Positions 1-5,370 of a DNA stretch of 5,759 nt are shown one piece after another. Below the pieces are notes generated by a model. It had not been told where the DNA came from, made no database searches, and saw only the letters and a list, made by a program, of their open reading frames with translations. The first letter of the stretch is position 1. The number at the start of each line of letters is the position of its first letter. Location of the stretch: contig CAIYZI010000249.1 in NCBI GenBank assembly GCA_903930665.1, positions 1 through 5,759 of the forward strand, read 5' to 3'. This DNA is from an uncultured beta proteobacterium (GTDB lineage Bacteria > Pseudomonadota > Gammaproteobacteria > Burkholderiales > Burkholderiaceae). The translations under genes and the position numbers were made by a program.

Positions 1-25
1 ACAACATACAAGACTTTTAAAACAC

Positions 26-1102
26 TCACCTGATTTCAGGCAAGTTGGCTATTCTAGCAAAAAAATCCTGCCAAGTCAGGGGTTTACCAACCATGTTTGC
101 CTGTTTTGCAGCATTTAGAGAGAGTTGGAGAGCAATTCTCGCCCTAGGGGCAGAAAGAGTGCCCGACGCCATACATCCCGCTGAGTCTTTTTCTGGAATA
201 TCAGGACGCGTTGAACCAGCCCCAGTCCTGCTTGTTCGCACAAGAGCTATGCCGTGGGAGATAGCCTGATCCAAAGGAGCCTTCCAGGCATCATGAAAGC
301 CTCCCATGCCCGTTCCCGCAAGTATCAATCCGTTGACCTTGCTGCCTAGCCACTGAATAACAGTTTCGGGTCGTGCACCTACATGACTGGTCAAAATTTC
401 CACCCAAGGCCACTCACCCTCCCCAGGAATCGGAAAATCTTCTGTCCAGACTGCTTCAACCGCCTTAACACCCGATAACCAGGAAGGATTGATTAAGCCC
501 ACTGAACTGCTAGGGGAGCCTTGCAGGGGAGCATTTAAAGCAGTGCCATGACGCTTTGCTAAATCCATCGCCATGCAAGCCCTACCACCCATCGTTGCAA
601 ATATGCCGCCTGGACAATTATCTATGGGGGTTGAGGCCCACCTAATGGCATCTAGCAAGTTTGAAGGTCCATCAGCGTTAGGAGCGTTTGCAGGAAGCAT
701 GGCACCTGTAATAACTACTCTTTTGCCTAAATCTTGAGCGTATTTGCCACAAGTCAGCTGTAAAAAGATACCCGTTTCTTCAATCGTGTCCGTTCCATGG
801 GTAATCACAATTCCCACGACATCTGAATGAGCAAGTGAGTCTTTCACAGTTTTACCCAGCAAACTTAATAGTGCCTCAGAGAGGTTACGGCTGTTAATGT
901 TAGCTAACTGCTGAGAAACTAGCTTCACACCCTCAGGTATGGCAGATTCAATATGAGCCAATAAAGACCCCACGCCCACTTGCCCAGCTTGATATTTCAG
1001 TAAATTTTCCTCGGGGTTGGGTGCCAGTCCTGCTATGGTGCCACCCATCCCTAGTACCAAAACATAAGGGGCTTTTTCAGTGCTATTTAAATTTGAGCTC
1101 AT
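26..1102 (-). CDS. L-asparaginase, type II-like but apparently cytoplasmic
   Basis: The 358-residue product belongs to the bacterial asparaginase/glutaminase family, which hydrolyses L-asparagine to aspartate and ammonia. Both family signatures are visible: GMGGTIAG near residues 18-25 with the nucleophile Thr22, and ITHGTDTIEET at 100-110 with Thr104 and Asp105. Lys183 in DLAKRHGT matches the Lys that completes the second catalytic triad. The stretch YQAGQVGVGSLL (37-48) resembles the substrate-lid tyrosine region of periplasmic type II enzymes (E. coli AnsB). However, the N terminus has no hydrophobic signal segment, so a cytoplasmic location is inferred. In NINSRNL (68-74) the substrate-binding Ser is kept (Ser71), but Arg72 stands where AnsB has Gln59. 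A GAGGGG Shine-Dalgarno-like element lies 10 nt before the ATG. The gene is divergent from lexA. Family assignment is secure. Substrate preference, and therefore the ansA/ansB symbol, is not. Confidence 0.93.
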   Translation of the reverse strand: MSSNLNSTEKAPYVLVLGMGGTIAGLAPNPEENLLKYQAGQVGVGSLLAHIESAIPEGVKLVSQQLANINSRNLSEALLSLLGKTVKDSLAHSDVVGIVITHGTDTIEETGIFLQLTCGKYAQDLGKRVVITGAMLPANAPNADGPSNLLDAIRWASTPIDNCPGGIFATMGGRACMAMDLAKRHGTALNAPLQGSPSSSVGLINPSWLSGVKAVEAVWTEDFPIPGEGEWPWVEILTSHVGARPETVIQWLGSKVNGLILAGTGMGGFHDAWKAPLDQAISHGIALVRTSRTGAGSTRPDIPEKDSAGCMASGTLSAPRARIALQLSLNAAKQANMVGKPLTWQDFFARIANLPEIR

Positions 1103-1112
1103 GCCCCATTAT

Positions 1113-1118
1113 CCCCTC
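1113..1118 (-). promoter_or_regulatory. Shine-Dalgarno-like site of the asparaginase gene
   Basis: Read on the minus strand this is GAGGGG, ending 10 nt before the ATG at 1102. The spacing is slightly long but workable. An out-of-frame ATG lies in between (1109-1107), 3 nt from the site, and is less likely to be used. I found no convincing -35/-10 pair for this gene. A GATAAT hexamer at about 1132-1137 (minus strand) is the best -10 candidate but lacks a good -35. Confidence 0.4.
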
Positions 1119-1126
1119 TAAACTCC

Positions 1127-1155
1127 TTGAATTATCAAATAGTGCTGTATACAAT
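1127..1155 (+). promoter_or_regulatory. Predicted sigma70 promoter of lexA
   Basis: The -35 candidate TTGAAT (1127-1132, 4 of 6 consensus bases) and the -10 candidate TACAAT (1150-1155, 5 of 6) are separated by exactly 17 bp. A start site 6-8 nt after the -10 falls at about 1161-1163, on the lexA ATG (1162-1164), so the transcript would be leaderless. The -10 element lies completely inside the LexA operator, which fits autorepression by blocking RNA polymerase. The prediction is from sequence only. Confidence 0.62.
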
Positions 1156-1160
1156 CACAG
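1145..1160 (+). promoter_or_regulatory. SOS box (LexA operator), CTGT-N8-ACAG
   Basis: The sequence CTGTATACAATCACAG has both half-sites of the proteobacterial LexA box intact (CTGT at 1145-1148, ACAG at 1157-1160) with the standard 8-bp spacer. It ends one base before the lexA start codon and covers the predicted -10. The encoded LexA keeps the recognition-helix residues that read this box in E. coli (Ser53, Asn55, Ala56, Glu58, Glu59). Because the gap to the divergent asparaginase is only 59 bp, the bound repressor could also affect that gene. I found no second copy of the motif by eye in the window. Confidence 0.88.
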
Positions 1161-1161
1161 T

Positions 1162-1881
1162 ATGGACATAAATACAGTCGATTTTTTAGAGGAGCTGACT
1201 GCCCTCCCCAAGCTCACCCCCCGTCAGCAGGAAATTTTGGAATTAATTACCAAAGCTATTGACGAGAGCGGTTTGCCGCCCACTCGAGCGGAAATTGCTA
1301 ATCAATTGGGGTTTGCATCTGCGAATGCAGCTGAAGAGCATCTACGTGCACTTGCGAAAAAGGGTTATATCGAACTGACGCCAGGAACCTCACGAGGCAT
1401 TCGCATTCCGAATCGCTTTAATCAAACTCACAATCCGAATAAATATCGCCAGATGTCTTTACCGTCCGGCGCATTGCAACAGCTTACCCTTCCACTGATT
1501 GGGCGTGTAGCCGCAGGTTCACCAATCATGGCGGTTGAGCATATAGAAAAACAGGTTCCGATTGATCCAAGTCTCTTTAGCAAAGGTGCTGACTACTTAT
1601 TAAAAGTAAAAGGTATGAGCATGCGTGATGCGGGAATTTTGGATGGCGATTATTTGGCCGTTCGAAAAACCACTGAGGTACGCAATGGCGATATCGTGGT
1701 TGCCCGTCTTGATGACGAGGTCACTGTAAAGCGTTGGAACCAAAAGAACACCCCTGATGGCATGGTGATTGAGTTACAAGCAGAAAACCCAGACTTTAAA
1801 AACATTCTCGTAAATGATCGCCAAACCAATTTTGCCGTTGAAGGGCAAGCCGTTGGCCTGATCAGGACTGAAGGCCTGTAA
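1162..1881 (+). CDS. lexA: LexA, SOS repressor / self-cleaving S24 peptidase
   Basis: This 239-residue protein represses DNA-damage genes and cleaves itself when RecA-ssDNA filaments form. The N-terminal winged-helix domain (about 18-82) contains LTPRQQEIL, PPTRAEIA and the recognition helix SANAAEEHLRAL. The C-terminal peptidase domain shows the Ala118-Gly119 scissile bond in GRVAAGSP, the nucleophile Ser153 in KGMSMRD, and the general base Lys190 in VTVKRW. E. coli LexA has 202 residues. By alignment, about 14 extra residues lie at the N terminus and about 20 in the linker (roughly 84-108). The ATG at 1162 is chosen because the SOS box and promoter lie directly before it and no in-frame ATG, GTG or TTG follows before the first helix. 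The open frame continues upstream to 1021, but that stretch would run through the operator and the divergent gene. No Shine-Dalgarno sequence precedes the ATG. Confidence 0.96.
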   Translation: MDINTVDFLEELTALPKLTPRQQEILELITKAIDESGLPPTRAEIANQLGFASANAAEEHLRALAKKGYIELTPGTSRGIRIPNRFNQTHNPNKYRQMSLPSGALQQLTLPLIGRVAAGSPIMAVEHIEKQVPIDPSLFSKGADYLLKVKGMSMRDAGILDGDYLAVRKTTEVRNGDIVVARLDDEVTVKRWNQKNTPDGMVIELQAENPDFKNILVNDRQTNFAVEGQAVGLIRTEGL

Positions 1882-1897
1882 TCTAAGACCTCAATAG

Positions 1898-1924
1898 AAA
1901 AAGGCCTCAGCAGAGGCCTTTTTT
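1898..1924 (+). terminator. Bidirectional rho-independent terminator between lexA and the lipoprotein gene
   Basis: A GC-rich stem GGCCTC (1903-1908) pairs with GAGGCC (1913-1918) around the loop AGCA. It is flanked by five A residues (1898-1902) and six T residues (1919-1924), which lengthen the stem and provide a U-tract on either strand. It begins 16 nt after the lexA stop and lies 30 nt beyond the stop of the convergent gene, so it can serve both. Confidence 0.9.
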
Positions 1925-1953
1925 GTTTCTCAGCAAATTTGATATTGCTAGCT

Positions 1954-2415
1954 TTACTTTCTCATCGGCGAAATGACATTGGCATTTTTTGGAGAGGAAG
2001 TAATGGTGATCACTGACTTAGGGCCACCAAGCGAACCATCATGAATTTCAATGGTGGCAGTTCTATCCCCTTTAGTAAAAACCAAAATACTTGTTTTTGC
2101 CTTGATAGCGCTTACCGTATTCCAGCCAGCCTTTGGATATTCTGATTGGAAAAATGCGTACACATCAGTGGCGCCCTGCAAGGCATTCACTACCGCGCGC
2201 CCCACCCAAGAATCTCCGCCACCAATAATGATCGATTGACTTCCATCGAGACGTGAACCTTGAGGTAGAGGCATATCACCTAAAAGCTGAGTCTGCACTT
2301 CCTGAACTTCTTCTGGCGTACCTGTTGGGGAGTCACCGGAAGATGCACAAGCACCTAGGAAAGCAGTTAAAAAAACTGCAACTAAAGTGAGATTGATTCT
2401 TTTGAATTGAAACAT
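1954..2415 (-). CDS. Small lipoprotein of unknown function
   Basis: I do not recognise a named family. The 153-residue product begins with a lipoprotein signal peptide: basic Lys5-Arg6, a hydrophobic core (9-20) and the lipobox LGAC with Cys23 as the lipidation site. Residue +2 is Ala, so export to the outer membrane is expected under the usual Lol rule. A low-complexity linker follows (24-36), then a compact soluble domain: MPLPQGSRLDGSQSIIIGGG (48-67), DVYAFFQSEYPKAGW (84-98), and AKTSILVFTKGDRTATIEI (106-124), which looks like two adjacent beta strands. The domain has no membrane segment and no obvious catalytic motif. The frame opens 12 codons earlier at a TTG (2451), but that extension would place polar residues before the signal peptide, so the ATG at 2415 is preferred. 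Only a weak AGAG ribosome site precedes it. It is convergent with lexA and lies downstream of tRNA-Cys. Confidence 0.82.
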   Translation of the reverse strand: MFQFKRINLTLVAVFLTAFLGACASSGDSPTGTPEEVQEVQTQLLGDMPLPQGSRLDGSQSIIIGGGDSWVGRAVVNALQGATDVYAFFQSEYPKAGWNTVSAIKAKTSILVFTKGDRTATIEIHDGSLGGPKSVITITSSPKNANVISPMRK

Positions 2416-2472
2416 GTGCGCGCTCTGGTTATTTGATTGACTTGAAATCAACTACTTACATTAATTGAAATT

Positions 2473-2500
2473 ATTTTAGGCGATACGCCCAAATCATCAA
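2473..2500 (-). promoter_or_regulatory. Candidate promoter of the lipoprotein gene
   Basis: On the minus strand TTGATG (2495-2500, 4 of 6 consensus bases) and TAAAAT (2473-2478, 5 of 6) are separated by 16 bp. Transcription would start at about 2464-2467, giving a leader of about 50 nt before the ATG at 2415. The -35 lies just downstream of the tRNA-Cys 3' end, so the lipoprotein could be transcribed independently of the tRNAs. Confidence 0.42.
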
Positions 2501-2506
2501 AAAACC

Positions 2507-2580
2507 TGGAGGCGCGTGAGGGAATCGAACCCCCGTACGAAGCTTTGCAGGCTCCTGCCTAACCACTCGGCCAACGCGCC
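2507..2580 (-). tRNA. tRNA-Cys (anticodon GCA)
   Basis: The 74-nt gene folds into a full cloverleaf. The acceptor arms GGCGCGT (2574-2580 complement) and ACGCGCC (2511-2517 complement) pair over 7 bp. The D arm contains GAGTGGTTAGGC, the T loop is GGTTCGATTCC, and the anticodon GCA is the complement of 2546-2548. The discriminator is U, as expected for tRNA-Cys, and the 3' CCA is encoded (2507-2509). A run of six T residues follows on the minus strand but no clear GC-rich terminator stem. It is the second tRNA after pgsA, matching the position of cysT in E. coli. Confidence 0.97.
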
Positions 2581-2596
2581 ACACTTGAAATCAAAA

Positions 2597-2621
2597 ATGG
2601 GAAGCCCTAAGGGCTTCCCAT
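2597..2621 (-). terminator. Terminator-like hairpin between tRNA-Gly and tRNA-Cys
   Basis: A perfect 11-bp inverted repeat, ATGGGAAGCCC with GGGCTTCCCAT, encloses a 3-nt loop (2608-2610). Read in the tRNA direction the stem is followed by a short T-run (complement of 2593-2597), the form of a rho-independent terminator. It fills most of the 47-bp spacer between the two tRNAs. If it terminates fully, tRNA-Cys has no obvious room for its own promoter. It could instead be a partial terminator or a processing hairpin in a joint precursor. Confidence 0.68.
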
Positions 2622-2627
2622 CGAACT

Positions 2628-2703
2628 TGGAGCGGGAAAGGAGGTTCGAACTCCCGACCTATACCTTGGCAAGGTATCGCTCTACCAGCTGAGCTATTCC
2701 CGC
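2628..2703 (-). tRNA. tRNA-Gly (anticodon GCC)
   Basis: The 76-nt gene has 7-bp acceptor arms GCGGGAA and TTCCCGC (complements of 2697-2703 and 2632-2638), the D arm AGCTCAGCTGGTAGAGC, the anticodon loop TTGCCAA with GCC (complement of 2668-2670), and the T loop GAGTTCGAACCTC. The discriminator is U and the 3' CCA is encoded (2628-2630). It lies downstream of pgsA, where E. coli has glyW. Confidence 0.97.
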
Positions 2704-2819
2704 GTAACAGGGCAGTAGTTTAACAAACAATTTTGAAGAACGCATTAATCTTGTGGAAAAAAATAAATCGCACTCCTGAAATAACCATGCAAGCTATATG
2801 CAGAAAGGGTTTTAGCCCT
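2704..2819 (-). other. pgsA to tRNA-Gly spacer with a weak tRNA promoter candidate
   Basis: The spacer is 116 bp. On the minus strand TGTTAAACT (complement of 2717-2725) resembles an extended -10 element placed about 14 bp before the tRNA-Gly 5' end, but I see no matching -35. A 6-bp inverted repeat, AAAGGG (2804-2809) with CCCTTT (2816-2821), overlaps the pgsA stop codon. Without a following T-run it is a poor terminator. Whether the tRNAs have their own promoter or are read through from pgsA cannot be decided here. Confidence 0.3.
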
Positions 2820-3395
2820 TTAGCTAGAACCACTAGAAATCTGAGGTAACGCCTTCTTCATGTAGTAAAACATCGACCATAGAGTCAAAAATGCAGCAAT
2901 CCAAATCAACCAAGTACCTACTCTTGCGCAATCTAACCAGCCAAACAAGGTGTCATTTAGCAATAAAAAGGGAATTGCGACCAATTGCGCAGTTGTTTTG
3001 AGCTTACCGACCATATGAACTGCCACACTTTTACCGGCCCCCAGCAAAGCCATCCACTCCCGAAGTGCTGAAATAGTAATTTCACGACCAATGATGACCA
3101 AGGCTACCCATACTTGGACACGGTCCATATTTAATAAAACAAGAAGTGAGGCCGCTACGATTAACTTATCAGCGACAGGGTCTAGAAACTGACCAAAAGC
3201 AGACTCCTGCTTCATACGACGAGCCAGAAACCCATCGAGCCAATCGGTTACGGCTGCCAATATAAAAACAATCGTGGCGAAAAGATTCTTATCCCAAGAA
3301 GAAAGCCAATCGTTTGGCAGGTAAAAAATTGCCACCAACAAAGGAATTGCGGCTACGCGCAACCAAGTCAAGGCGATCGGTAAGTTAAAGGGCAT
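2820..3395 (-). CDS. pgsA: Phosphatidylglycerophosphate synthase (CDP-diacylglycerol--glycerol-3-phosphate 3-phosphatidyltransferase)
   Basis: This 191-residue inner-membrane enzyme transfers the phosphatidyl group from CDP-diacylglycerol to sn-glycerol 3-phosphate, the committed step to phosphatidylglycerol and cardiolipin. The CDP-alcohol phosphotransferase signature D-x2-D-G-x2-A-R-x8-G-x3-D-x3-D is complete: Asp51, Asp54, Gly55, Ala58, Arg59, Gly68, Asp72 and Asp76. Hydrophobic segments at about 9-26, 39-50, 78-89, 96-110, 134-147 and 161-178 fit the multi-pass fold. Length is normal for the family (E. coli about 182). The ATG at 3395 is the only in-frame start nearby and gives the conserved N terminus NLPIALTWLR, but no Shine-Dalgarno sequence precedes it. 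uvrC ends 57 bp upstream on the same strand with no terminator between, so co-transcription, and perhaps help from uvrC translation, is likely. Confidence 0.96.
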   Translation of the reverse strand: MPFNLPIALTWLRVAAIPLLVAIFYLPNDWLSSWDKNLFATIVFILAAVTDWLDGFLARRMKQESAFGQFLDPVADKLIVAASLLVLLNMDRVQVWVALVIIGREITISALREWMALLGAGKSVAVHMVGKLKTTAQLVAIPFLLLNDTLFGWLDCARVGTWLIWIAAFLTLWSMFYYMKKALPQISSGSS

Positions 3396-3452
3396 GGCAT
3401 AAGCATAAACGAAGGAGAGCCTCTTGGATATTAGCTCGCACTATTTAAGGAC

Positions 3453-5369
3453 TTAATGGAGTTGACGATAAATTTGTTCGGCAAGGGAAGTTGAAATTCC
3501 ATCCACTCCAGCGATCTCCTCAATGCTGGCATTGACTACACCCCTCAAACCCCCAAAGCGAGCCAACAACTTCTGACGTCTTTTAGCGCCAATGCCTTCG
3601 ATCTCTTCCAGACGAGAGACCGTTCTAGCCTTAGCGCGTTTAGCCCTCATGCCAGTAATAGCAAAGCGATGCGCTTCATCTCGTATCTGCGCAACCAAAA
3701 GTAATGCAGCACTATCGATCCCTAGCTCTAAAGACTTACGGCCATCAGCAAAAATCAGCGTTTCTAAACCTACTTTACGACCCTCCCCTTTGGCAACACC
3801 AACAATCAAGCCTATATCCATACCAAATTCAGAAAGAACCTGTCTGGCCATCTCCACCTGGCCTTTACCTCCATCAATCAAAATGACTTGAGGTATTTTC
3901 TCTAAAGGTAATTCTTGAAAGTTGGCATAACGCCTTTGCAAGACTTGCCGCATTGCTGCGTAATCATCACCAGGAGTAATGTCGGTAATATTGAAGCGGC
4001 GGTATTCGCTAGATTGCATGGCATTTTTTGCATAGACCACACAAGAGGCTTGAGTTGCCTCGCCTGAAGTATGGCTAATATCAAAACATTCAATTCGGAG
4101 TTGCTCAAGACTTTCTAATTCCAAACCGAGAATATCGGCAAGAGAACGCGCCCTAGCCAATTGACCATCAGTTTCCACTAGGCGTTTTGTCAAAGCTATC
4201 TTGGCATTACCTTCTGCCATAGATAACCAACGGCGCCTTTGCCCTTGAGGTTGATGTAAAAAAGTAATCTTTCTTCCAGCTTGAGCATTGAGAAGATTAT
4301 GAAGGTCTTCTGGCGGATGTTCGCTTAGAGTAAGCCCATCATCGGCGGCAGCCTGTAAAGCATGATTCAAAATTAATATCGGCGGTATAAAGCTCACACC
4401 TGCCTGCCCCTCTTCACCAGCATCATCCAAATAATGCTGCTGAATAAAAGCCTCCAGAATTTCAGTGGGTGGAGGTAATTCTCCAGAGGCCAAACGTAAA
4501 CCTTTAGGGAAATACGCTCTATCACCTAGGTGACGTCCACCACGGATCATTGCCAGATTGACGCATACCATTCCCTCCATCTGCGCTACCGCAATCACAT
4601 CGACATCCCCCTCGCCCTCCGCAACGGTATCCATTGACTGTTGCTGTAAGACACTCGATAGATCGGCAATGCGATCACGTAATACCGCAGCCATTTCAAA
4701 CTCCATCGCTTCGCTATGAGACTGCATTTCTTTTTCTAACTCAGATAAAACGCGTCCATGATCACCTTGCAAAAAACGGGTAGCTTGAGCAACGTCTTGA
4801 CCATACTGATCAACACTAAGCCGCCCCACACAAGGAGCACTACAACGGTGAATTTGATGAAGTAGGCATGGGCGACTACGATTCTTAAACACTGAATCCT
4901 CGCAAGTTCTCAATCGAAATACTTTTTGCAGAATTTGCACGCTATTACGAACCGCCCAAGAATTTGGAAAAGGACCGAAATAATGATTACGCTTATCCAC
5001 TTTGCCTCGGTATGAGGCCAGTCTGGGAAACTGGTGTCCCGATAACATGACATAAGGATAAGACTTGTCATCTCTAAATAAAATATTGAACGGGGGCGCC
5101 AATTCTTTAATGAGATTGTTCTCAAGAATTAAAGCTTCGGCTTCAGTCCGTGTTACCGTTGTTTCATAGCGGGCAATTTTGCCCACCATTAATTCAATGC
5201 GCGGTGATAGTTGTGTGCGTTGAAAATAACTAGAAACCCGTTTTTTGAGATTACGCGCTTTGCCAACATACAAAATTAGCCCAGCCCCATCAAAGAAGCG
5301 ATATACCCCCGGCAGTCCGGGGAGCCGTTTAACATCCTGCTGAAGGGTTTCAAAAAGCGAATTACTCAT
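3453..5369 (-). CDS. uvrC: UvrABC excinuclease subunit C
   Basis: The 638-residue protein makes both incisions (3' then 5') around bulky DNA lesions after UvrA/UvrB recognition. The N-terminal GIY-YIG nuclease (about 16-100) has GVY (21-23), YVG (34-36), Arg39 and the Glu of LILENNLIK (Glu83). Cys156, Cys168, Cys176 and Cys180 have the same spacing as the four [4Fe-4S] ligands of E. coli UvrC. A UVR/UvrB-binding segment lies at about 204-240, ending DRIADLSSVLQQQ. The C-terminal RNase H-like nuclease has Asp430 in ECFDISH, Asp499 in LIDGGKGQ and His567 in RDEAHRF. Two helix-hairpin-helix motifs close the protein (587-638). It is about 28 residues longer than the E. coli protein, mostly before the RNase H-like domain. 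The ATG at 5369 is the only plausible start and overlaps the start codon of divergent earP. No strong ribosome site and no SOS box are seen before it. Confidence 0.98.
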   Translation of the reverse strand: MSNSLFETLQQDVKRLPGLPGVYRFFDGAGLILYVGKARNLKKRVSSYFQRTQLSPRIELMVGKIARYETTVTRTEAEALILENNLIKELAPPFNILFRDDKSYPYVMLSGHQFPRLASYRGKVDKRNHYFGPFPNSWAVRNSVQILQKVFRLRTCEDSVFKNRSRPCLLHQIHRCSAPCVGRLSVDQYGQDVAQATRFLQGDHGRVLSELEKEMQSHSEAMEFEMAAVLRDRIADLSSVLQQQSMDTVAEGEGDVDVIAVAQMEGMVCVNLAMIRGGRHLGDRAYFPKGLRLASGELPPPTEILEAFIQQHYLDDAGEEGQAGVSFIPPILILNHALQAAADDGLTLSEHPPEDLHNLLNAQAGRKITFLHQPQGQRRRWLSMAEGNAKIALTKRLVETDGQLARARSLADILGLELESLEQLRIECFDISHTSGEATQASCVVYAKNAMQSSEYRRFNITDITPGDDYAAMRQVLQRRYANFQELPLEKIPQVILIDGGKGQVEMARQVLSEFGMDIGLIVGVAKGEGRKVGLETLIFADGRKSLELGIDSAALLLVAQIRDEAHRFAITGMRAKRAKARTVSRLEEIEGIGAKRRQKLLARFGGLRGVVNASIEEIAGVDGISTSLAEQIYRQLH

Positions 5370-5370
5370 G
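5367..5370. other. Nested head-to-head start codons (CATG) of uvrC and earP
   Basis: The palindrome CATG holds the minus-strand ATG of uvrC (5369-5367) and the plus-strand ATG of earP (5368-5370), so the two reading frames overlap by 2 bp and there is no intergenic DNA. Each gene's ribosome site and promoter must therefore lie within the coding sequence of the other. For both genes the chosen ATG is the only reasonable start. I could not identify a convincing promoter for either. Confidence 0.88.

Noticed and set aside
45..269. Plus-strand 74-codon frame inside the asparaginase gene
   Set aside because: It is a shadow of a well-supported gene on the other strand, with no ribosome site or recognisable domain. 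The same holds for frames at 2051-2239, 3592-3891, 3704-3886, 3902-4108 and 4910-5125.
1021..1161. Upstream extension of the lexA reading frame (47 extra codons to an ATG at 1021)
   Set aside because: It would run through the SOS box, the lexA promoter and the start of the divergent asparaginase gene, and it encodes nothing resembling a LexA N terminus.
2416..2451. TTG start adding 12 residues to the lipoprotein
   Set aside because: The added residues are polar and precede a complete signal peptide that begins properly at the ATG at 2415.
2475..2490. Small inverted repeat GGCG-ATA-CGCC downstream of tRNA-Cys as its terminator
   Set aside because: The 4-bp stem is weak and is followed by A-rich sequence on the minus strand. 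The T-run there precedes rather than follows the stem.
2507..2703. tRNA genes as a phage or island attachment site
   Set aside because: I saw no duplicated tRNA 3' end, no integrase and no foreign-looking genes in the window.
2804..2821. Inverted repeat AAAGGG/CCCTTT over the pgsA stop as a terminator
   Set aside because: The stem is only 6 bp with half A-T pairs, and no T-run follows on the minus strand, so it is noted only in the spacer description.
3367..3406. Short minus-strand frame starting at the ATG at 3406, overlapping the pgsA start
   Set aside because: It is only 12 codons, has no ribosome site, and matches no known leader peptide. Such a frame is expected by chance.
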